A program made the translations under genes and the position numbers. This document shows positions 6,056 to 11,118 of a DNA stretch of 11,118 nucleotides, in pieces. Location of the stretch: positions 1-11,118 of the forward strand of contig CAZRIE010000133.1 in the NCBI GenBank assembly GCA_964600075.1. Reading direction: 5' to 3'. This stretch comes from CAZRIE01 sp964600075 (GTDB taxonomy: Bacteria; Bacteroidota; Bacteroidia; Flavobacteriales; Flavobacteriaceae). Position 1 is the stretch's first letter; each line of letters begins with the position of its first letter. Under the pieces are notes generated by a model. The model was given only the letters and a program-made list of their open reading frames with translations. It did not search any database and had not been told where the DNA came from.

Positions 6056-8275
6056 ATGAAACGTATATGTTACACGTTGCTTTTTGCAATGCTCGGGTTC
6101 TATGGTCGTTCCCAAAATTCACTTGAGGGCATTATCAAAGACGCCAACCAGGACTCCGTCTTAGAAAGCGTCGATATTTATTTTCCCAAACTAGAAAAAG
6201 GCGCTGTTAGCGATAAAAGCGGGAAATTTAGGATAAACGGATTACCCACGGGAAACTACAAAATTGTAGTTTCCTATATTGGCTACCTGACCTATTCTAA
6301 AACAATTTTTCTTAAAGTGGGGGTAAATCCGTTCGATATATCCCTATTCCCCAGTGCTATTGAAATGGAGGAAGTTATTGTTTCGACTCCATTTCACAAA
6401 CTTCAACGTGAAAACGTGATGAAAGTAGAACGTGCCGACATTAGTGATCTGCAATCGAAGGGCGCAGTTACCTTGTCCGATGGCATTACGAACATACCAG
6501 GCGTAGAGAGCGTCTCTACAGGTTTGGGCATAGGAAAACCCGTAATACGAGGCCTTAGCTCCAATCGTGTTTTGGTGTATACGCAAGGAGTGCGCTTAGA
6601 AAACCAACAATTTGGAGATGAGCACGGTCTGGGAGTCAGTGCTGCTGGTATTGAAAGTGTTGAGGTCATAAAAGGGCCTGCCTCCCTACTTTATGGCTCT
6701 GATGCCTTGGGTGGTGTGCTGTATTTAAATCCGGAGAAGTTCGCGATGTCCGAACAAACGGAAGGAGATGTCAATTTGGATTATTTTTCCAATACGAACG
6801 GTTTCGGTGCAAATGCCGGAATAAAATCATCTGGAGAAAAATTCAGATATTTAGTTCGAGGAAGTTTTGCAAACCATTCGGACTATCAGACAGGTAACGA
6901 CCTTGGTGTTACCAACTCCCGATTCGGTGAATACGACCTCAAAGCTGGCATCGGCTATCAGGCCACCACGTTTAAGACCGAACTGAGGTACAATTATAAT
7001 AATTTGAAATTGGGAATTCCTGAAGAAATCGGGGCGCAAACCAATGAGCGAACACCTGATTCTCCTTCTCAACAAATCAATAATCATATTTTAAGTTCAA
7101 AAACGAACTTATTTTTCGAAAATTCCAGTCTGGAAACTATCCTTGGTTATACATTTAATAATCGAAAGGAATTCGAGGAAGGTGAAGAAGGGGCAGCTTT
7201 AGACATGAACCTTTCAACGCTTAACTATAACATACAGTACAGCCTACCAAAATGGGGCAACTGGGAAACCATAGTCGGCGTTCAAGGCATGCACCAGACC
7301 AACACCAACTTTGGCGAAGAAGTATTGATTCCCGATGCTACTACAAACGATATTGGCCTGTTAGGTACTTCTCACCTTCATTTTAAAAATGAAAGTGACC
7401 TGCAATTAGGGTTACGGTACGACCGTCGTTCCATCAATAGTAAAGAAAACGGTGTTTTAGGGGATGAAGGCTATATTTTAGCGCTCAATAGAGAATTCAA
7501 TAGTTTAAATGCTGCAATAGGCTATAGATGGGAGTTTTTAAAAAATGTAACAGGTAGAATAAATTTGGCATCCGGGTTTCGAGCTCCTAACTTGGCAGAG
7601 CTGACGTCGAACGGTGTACATGAAGGAACGAACCGTTACGAAATCGGGAATCGTGACCTAGCCAATGAGCAAAACGTGCAGAGCGATCTATCATTCGAAT
7701 ACAAAAACGAACATATAGAACTATATATCAACGGATTCTACAATGTAATCGATGACTATATTTTTATCGAGCCCAATGGGGAAATGGTGGACGACGATGC
7801 CGTTTTTCTCTATCAACAGCAAGATGCTAAACTTTATGGAGGTGAAATAGGACTACACATCCACCCCCATCCGTTGGATTGGTTGCATATTGAAAGTAGT
7901 TTTGAAACCGTGACGGGAAAATCGGAAGATGGTCAGTTCCTACCACTTATTCCTGCGAATACTATTACCAATACCCTTCGGACCGAGTTCGCCAAAAAAG
8001 CGGAATGGTTGGAGAGCAGTTATGCTTTCATTACCTTAAAATCTGTATTCGAACAAAGTAATGTAAGTGCTTTTGAAACACCTACCGATGGCTATAGCCT
8101 ATTAAATATAGGTCTGGGTGGTAGAATTCTAGCGTTCAAACAACCTATTGATGTAGGCTTAAGCGGAAATAATATTTTGAACAAAGATTATGTTTCACAT
8201 TTATCTCGCTTAAAAAGCGATGGAATTTCAAACATTGGTCGGAACATAAATCTTGGGATAAGAATTCCATTATAA
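6056..8275 (+). CDS. TonB-dependent outer-membrane receptor with carboxypeptidase-like N-terminal domain
   Basis: A 739-residue receptor that uses TonB-ExbB-ExbD energy to import a scarce ligand across the outer membrane. In order: a signal peptide (1 to about 20, ending GRSQ), a carboxypeptidase-regulatory-like beta-sandwich domain (about 22-100, with GKFRINGLPTGNYKIVVSYIGY), a TonB-box-like EEVIVST (105-111), the plug (about 112-225, with PVIRGLSSNRVLVYTQGVR, GDEHGLG and IKGPASLLYGSDALGGVL) and a 22-strand-type barrel to the end (RINLASGFRAPNLAEL is a typical barrel strand). The last residues NLGIRIPL form the terminal strand. The plug segment RGLSSNRVLV...GDEHG recalls zinc receptors of the ZnuD type, so a metal ligand is plausible but not proven. 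No SusD-like partner is present, which argues against glycan uptake. It follows the small His/Cys protein in one likely operon. Confidence 0.95.
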   Translation: MKRICYTLLFAMLGFYGRSQNSLEGIIKDANQDSVLESVDIYFPKLEKGAVSDKSGKFRINGLPTGNYKIVVSYIGYLTYSKTIFLKVGVNPFDISLFPSAIEMEEVIVSTPFHKLQRENVMKVERADISDLQSKGAVTLSDGITNIPGVESVSTGLGIGKPVIRGLSSNRVLVYTQGVRLENQQFGDEHGLGVSAAGIESVEVIKGPASLLYGSDALGGVLYLNPEKFAMSEQTEGDVNLDYFSNTNGFGANAGIKSSGEKFRYLVRGSFANHSDYQTGNDLGVTNSRFGEYDLKAGIGYQATTFKTELRYNYNNLKLGIPEEIGAQTNERTPDSPSQQINNHILSSKTNLFFENSSLETILGYTFNNRKEFEEGEEGAALDMNLSTLNYNIQYSLPKWGNWETIVGVQGMHQTNTNFGEEVLIPDATTNDIGLLGTSHLHFKNESDLQLGLRYDRRSINSKENGVLGDEGYILALNREFNSLNAAIGYRWEFLKNVTGRINLASGFRAPNLAELTSNGVHEGTNRYEIGNRDLANEQNVQSDLSFEYKNEHIELYINGFYNVIDDYIFIEPNGEMVDDDAVFLYQQQDAKLYGGEIGLHIHPHPLDWLHIESSFETVTGKSEDGQFLPLIPANTITNTLRTEFAKKAEWLESSYAFITLKSVFEQSNVSAFETPTDGYSLLNIGLGGRILAFKQPIDVGLSGNNILNKDYVSHLSRLKSDGISNIGRNINLGIRIPL
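6251..6274. repeat. perfect inverted repeat inside the receptor gene
   Basis: GGAAACTACAA and TTGTAGTTTCC form 11-bp perfect arms around two bases (AA); as RNA this gives a 10-bp stem with a 4-base loop. It lies about 200 bases into the receptor gene, in the part coding for GNYKIVVS. No T run follows, so it is not a standard terminator. It may be a chance result of codon choice. Confidence 0.6.
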
Positions 8276-8333
8276 AACGTAATAGATAACTGTAAAAGGC
8301 ATAAAGAAATTTTTAATTCTGCTGATGAACATT

Positions 8334-8370
8334 ACCGAAATCTCTGCGCCCTTTCGGTCAGACCTTTTTT
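8334..8370 (+). terminator. possible weak terminator of the receptor operon
   Basis: ACCGAAA (8334-8340) pairs with TTTCGGT (8352-8358) around an 11-nt loop, and a six-T run follows at 8365-8370, six bases or more after the stem. The spacing is poor for an intrinsic terminator, but it is the best candidate in the 82-base gap between the convergent genes. The stem overlaps the stop codon of the minus-strand hydroxylase gene. Confidence 0.35.
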
Positions 8371-9242
8371 CGTTTCGAGTTTCTGAAACCATAGAATAGC
8401 TGACCAAAAAAGCTTTTTGGAATTTCGGTATCGCCTTTAAAACCCAATGGAACATTGCCACTGTCTTCAGGAATATAGTATGTTTTAAAGATATAATCCC
8501 ATAGGCTTAAGCTGATGCCGTAATTTATACCATACCTGCCTTCGGGCACTTTATAGGCATGATGGTACAAGTGCATTACTGGATTATTGAACACATATTT
8601 AAGAGGCCCCCAAGTCAATTTGATATTTGCATGATTAAGATGTCCGATAGCAATAGCCAAAAAATGCACTATATAGGCCTGTTCGGGTTCAAAACCACCC
8701 AAAATCATGATTGCAAATGTTTTTAGGGGCTTGTACAGCACATTTTCCATCCAATGGTAGCGCATATGAGCGGCAAACCCCATTTCTTTTACGCTGTGAT
8801 GTATTTTATGGAATTGCCAAAGAAACTCATATCTATGAAGTAGTACATGCGTGAACCATTGTACAAAATCCAAGACAACGAAAAAGACCAATAACTGTGC
8901 CCAGAAAGGAAAGTTTCGAAGGTTTAAAATAGATAAACTTTCTATAGAGATTCCAATATCTAAAAACAACAATTCCAACACTTTATAAAATCCACTTATA
9001 ACTATAGTGAAGATGAAAAAGTTAAAAAATACGTAAAACGCATCGAGCCAGAAATCCTTTCTGAAAATAGCTTGATTCTTACGCCATGGAAACAGAATTT
9101 CTAAACCCCAAACCAATAAAGAAAGTATGAAAATGCCCCAAAAATAATTGGTATACCAGGGCACTTCGAATAACACGGATTTCCATGTCCAATCTACAGC
9201 TCCCGTGAAAGCGTTTAGAAATGCATCAAAATATTTTTTCAA
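8358..9242 (-). CDS. fatty acid hydroxylase / sterol desaturase family membrane protein
   Basis: A 294-residue integral membrane di-iron enzyme of the fatty acid hydroxylase superfamily, which uses O2 to hydroxylate or desaturate lipid substrates. The histidine boxes are complete: H132-x3-H136 (HVLLH), H145-x2-HH (HKIHHS), HLNH at 201-204 and H224-x2-HH (HLYHHA). Hydrophobic segments lie at about 31-52, 66-96, 115-136 and 175-200. The reading frame contains no ATG near the N-terminus; TTG at 9242 (MKKYFDAF) is the best start, preceded by an A-rich stretch. The gene begins 38 bases after the cytochrome gene on the same strand with no terminator visible, so it is likely the third gene of the molybdoenzyme operon. 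The substrate is unknown; Bacteroidota lipids such as hydroxy fatty acids or carotenoids are possibilities only. Confidence 0.9.
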   Translation of the reverse strand: MKKYFDAFLNAFTGAVDWTWKSVLFEVPWYTNYFWGIFILSLLVWGLEILFPWRKNQAIFRKDFWLDAFYVFFNFFIFTIVISGFYKVLELLFLDIGISIESLSILNLRNFPFWAQLLVFFVVLDFVQWFTHVLLHRYEFLWQFHKIHHSVKEMGFAAHMRYHWMENVLYKPLKTFAIMILGGFEPEQAYIVHFLAIAIGHLNHANIKLTWGPLKYVFNNPVMHLYHHAYKVPEGRYGINYGISLSLWDYIFKTYYIPEDSGNVPLGFKGDTEIPKSFFGQLFYGFRNSKRKKV

Positions 9243-9280
9243 AATACAATATTTTCTTTTCGAGTAGTCGTTAAAAAATA

Positions 9281-9733
9281 CTATTCCTTAAGGTCGTACC
9301 ATTCAATATTCGACAAAACAGTTCTCCTGCCCTTTTTGGTTTGTGGGTAGTTTGTTACCAGATAATTCACAATGATGTCTTCGTTTTCCCCTAAATCCCA
9401 TAAATTCTGGGTTTCTTGCATCCATCGTATAGTGGCATGCCAACGCTCCGAGCTCATCCGGTTTTGCATAACCAATTTGGCCGAATGGCAGGTAGTACAG
9501 TTGTTTACGGTTTCCTGAAGTCCTGGAGCATCAACGAGTCCAGTACGTGCGTGTATCCCGTTTTCGATACGATTGGGGTCTTTCTCTGAAATTTCAAGGT
9601 ATTCTTCAGTTTGAGGGCTTTCTTCCTTAAGATAAAAAACCACCACGGCCGCACTAAACGCAAGGGCGCAGACGACAATTAAAAGGCGATAGATTTGCCT
9701 TGATTTTTTCCGGAATGTTTTAGGATCCGTCAT
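9281..9733 (-). CDS. membrane-anchored monohaem cytochrome c, SorB-like electron acceptor
   Basis: A 150-residue protein with a basic N-terminus, one transmembrane helix (about 17-36) and a soluble periplasmic domain carrying a single haem c site CTTCH (79-83). Met105 in TIRWMQETQ is a good candidate for the second axial ligand, with Met89 and Met93 as alternatives. The pattern CxxCHSAKLV followed by a tryptophan-containing helix and a later VNYLVTNYP resembles the SorB subunit of sulfite dehydrogenase, though here with a membrane anchor. The ATG directly abuts the TAA stop of the molybdoenzyme gene, so translation is probably coupled, and the product should accept electrons from that enzyme and pass them to the respiratory chain. 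The hydroxylase gene follows after 38 bases. Confidence 0.88.
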   Translation of the reverse strand: MTDPKTFRKKSRQIYRLLIVVCALAFSAAVVVFYLKEESPQTEEYLEISEKDPNRIENGIHARTGLVDAPGLQETVNNCTTCHSAKLVMQNRMSSERWHATIRWMQETQNLWDLGENEDIIVNYLVTNYPQTKKGRRTVLSNIEWYDLKE

Positions 9734-10954
9734 TTAGGTGATTTTAACTGCAATCCGATGGCAGGCATTATTCAAATATCCTTTGGGGTTCCAACCAGGT
9801 AAAAGCATAGGTTGCGTAGCTCCTTTTGAATCGGTAGCCCTTGCCCAAACTTCATAATAGCCTTTCTTTGGAAAATTTACAGTTGCCATAAAATGTTGCC
9901 ATGCCAATCGATTTACCGGTTTATCTACAGAACAGCTTTTCCAAGTAGCTCCAAAATTGATGGAATACTCCATTTTTGACACTTCCAGTTCCCCTGCCCA
10001 TGCATGTCCGCGGATATTCAGTTTTTTTCCCTCCGGAAGCATCGCCCCTGATTTCGGATACGTTATTAATGATTTTACGGGCATCGATTCGATGATGCAC
10101 ATATCTTCATCCGCCACTTTTTCACCTGGCGCAACGGTACTACATGGAACTCGATAGGAAGTGCCATGCATTTTTTCCCCATCGTGCACTATATTTCGCA
10201 CGCTAATACGATTGACCCATTTTCCGGAAACAGAAGCTGGCCATCCACCGGCCACCAATCGCAACGGATACCCATGTACTAATGGAATGTCATTGCCGTT
10301 CATTTGAAAAGATAAAAGGGTTTCATCTTGGAGCGCTTTGGCCATTGGAGCGCCACGAGATATCGGTTCTTTTTCAGGATTTCTACTCAAATGTGTGTCG
10401 ACAGCGTGGTAACCGATATATAAGGCATCATCTTTTATACCTGCGTCTTCAAGAACGTCGCGTAATCGTACTCCCGTCCATGTCGCACAGGAAACGGCTC
10501 CTATCGTCCATTGATTTCCCTTTGCTGGTGGGTCAAATTCACTGCGACCGTTACCTCCACATTCCAATGTTAGCTGATAGGTGTAGTGTTTAAACTTTGA
10601 CTTCAATTCTTGAATCGTATACGATTTGTTATTGGTAACTGACTCGCCATCAATAGTTAGCATCCACGTATCAATATCTATTTTATCGGGAATTAAACCG
10701 TTATTACGAATAAACATGCTTTTATTGGGAGTTACCTTATCATCTAAGAGGTGAGCCTGTGCTTCAAGGTTCCATGGTTTGTCATTAAGAACGACCATTT
10801 CGGTATCCTTATTAAACATTTTGAAAGGGTCAGGGTCCTGTAATGCTAATGGCATATAATTGTGAGGCATCTTTAAACCGTATACGATTTCTGTACCGAT
10901 GACACTTGCCAAAGTAGCTAGAGTTGTTCTTTTTACAAAATTACGTCGTTTCAT
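9734..10954 (-). CDS. Tat-exported molybdopterin oxidoreductase, sulfite oxidase family (SorA-like)
   Basis: A 406-residue periplasmic molybdenum-cofactor enzyme. Its Tat signal is KRRNFVK (2-8, Arg3-Arg4) followed by a weakly hydrophobic stretch. The molybdenum domain covers about 75-265 and the Mo-co dimerisation domain about 285-405. Cys132 in TLECGGNGRSEF is the expected Mo ligand, Arg137 five residues later is conserved, and Tyr267 (TSYRVP) lies where the catalytic Tyr of sulfite oxidases falls. Arg83 in FIRNNG corresponds to the conserved Arg, but the residue two further on is Asn85, where SorA has His. It is followed without a gap by the cytochrome gene, as in sorAB. Sulfite to sulfate, with electrons going to the cytochrome, is the best guess; another substrate cannot be excluded. 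A palindromic operator-like site lies 50 bases upstream of the start. Confidence 0.92.
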   Translation of the reverse strand: MKRRNFVKRTTLATLASVIGTEIVYGLKMPHNYMPLALQDPDPFKMFNKDTEMVVLNDKPWNLEAQAHLLDDKVTPNKSMFIRNNGLIPDKIDIDTWMLTIDGESVTNNKSYTIQELKSKFKHYTYQLTLECGGNGRSEFDPPAKGNQWTIGAVSCATWTGVRLRDVLEDAGIKDDALYIGYHAVDTHLSRNPEKEPISRGAPMAKALQDETLLSFQMNGNDIPLVHGYPLRLVAGGWPASVSGKWVNRISVRNIVHDGEKMHGTSYRVPCSTVAPGEKVADEDMCIIESMPVKSLITYPKSGAMLPEGKKLNIRGHAWAGELEVSKMEYSINFGATWKSCSVDKPVNRLAWQHFMATVNFPKKGYYEVWARATDSKGATQPMLLPGWNPKGYLNNACHRIAVKIT

Positions 10955-10973
10955 ACACAGTTTATTGCTTCTG

Positions 10974-10981
10974 TAAAGTTA
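10974..10981 (-). promoter_or_regulatory. probable -7 element of the molybdoenzyme operon
   Basis: On the minus strand TAACTTTA matches the -7 consensus TAnnTTTG at all but the last position. No TTTG lies 19-20 bases upstream, which would fit a promoter that needs an activator. Transcription would start near 10969, about 15 bases before the ATG at 10954. Confidence 0.4.
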
Positions 10982-11003
10982 GAAATATTTGATTTTACTT
11001 TTG

Positions 11004-11017
11004 GTAACAATCGTTAC
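11004..11017. promoter_or_regulatory. CRP/FNR-like palindrome upstream of the molybdoenzyme operon
   Basis: GTAAC-AATC-GTTAC is a perfect palindrome of 5-4-5 form, the same geometry as FNR sites (TTGAT-N4-ATCAA). Its centre (11010.5) is about 41 bases upstream of the inferred transcription start near 10969, the usual place for a class II CRP/FNR activator. The regulator itself is not in the window. Confidence 0.45.
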
Positions 11018-11118
11018 TTTCCTATTATTTTGAGGTTGTTTTACAAGGTTATGTTTTAGAAAATTGTGGAATCATTAATTCTTGGTAATTTTTCTCTATC
11101 GAGCTATATGCCCTGATC

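Noticed and set aside
10282..10593. Plus-strand open frame opposite the molybdoenzyme gene
   Set aside because: It is contained in a clearly coding minus-strand gene and has no recognisable features.
10996..11003. TACTTTTG on the plus strand, a possible rightward -7 element
   Set aside because: No open reading frame of useful length follows before the window ends, and it overlaps the edge of the palindrome; it may matter only if a gene starts beyond the window.

Overview
The window reads as ordinary chromosomal DNA from a member of the Bacteroidota, most likely a marine Flavobacteriaceae-type bacterium. The reasons are the low-to-moderate GC content, the lack of clear Shine-Dalgarno sites, promoters of the Bacteroidota form TTTG-N19/20-TAnnTTTG, a TonB-dependent receptor with a carboxypeptidase-like N-terminal domain, and several small conserved families (DUF937, DUF6146, DUF6787) that I know from this group. 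Genus cannot be fixed from this sequence. Eleven protein genes are supported. I saw no RNA genes, insertion sequences, phage genes or CRISPR arrays. No stretch longer than 300 bases lacks a gene.

Left part (about 99-3912). A long two-cluster ferredoxin on the minus strand is divergent from a LuxC-family acyl-CoA reductase. It is followed on the plus strand by serC and serA, the first two dedicated enzymes in reverse order of the phosphoserine route to serine. The short space between ferredoxin and reductase holds two face-to-face promoter elements forming an imperfect inverted repeat, which argues that the reductase starts at 670 rather than 538. A strong terminator closes the ferredoxin gene (99-122), and another lies after serA (4008-4054).

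Middle part (4091-8275). A glycine-rich DUF937 protein ends in a clean intrinsic terminator (4758-4788). A DUF6146 probable lipoprotein and a DUF6787 two-helix membrane protein follow, the latter with its own textbook promoter overlapping the end of the former. Next come a small exported His/Cys-containing protein with a GTG start and a 739-residue TonB-dependent outer-membrane receptor, apparently one operon and possibly for metal uptake.

Right part (8358-11118, minus strand). A Tat-exported molybdenum oxidoreductase of the sulfite oxidase family abuts a membrane-anchored monohaem cytochrome c, a SorA/SorB-like pair. A fatty acid hydroxylase/sterol desaturase family membrane protein follows, probably in the same transcript. 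A 5-4-5 palindrome (GTAAC-N4-GTTAC) lies about 41 bp upstream of the inferred transcription start, the place expected for a CRP/FNR-type activator.

I did not find a convincing undescribed system. The best leads are the face-to-face promoter at the ferredoxin/LuxC junction, the small His/Cys protein paired with the receptor, and the regulated molybdoenzyme operon whose active site seems to carry Asn where SorA has His.
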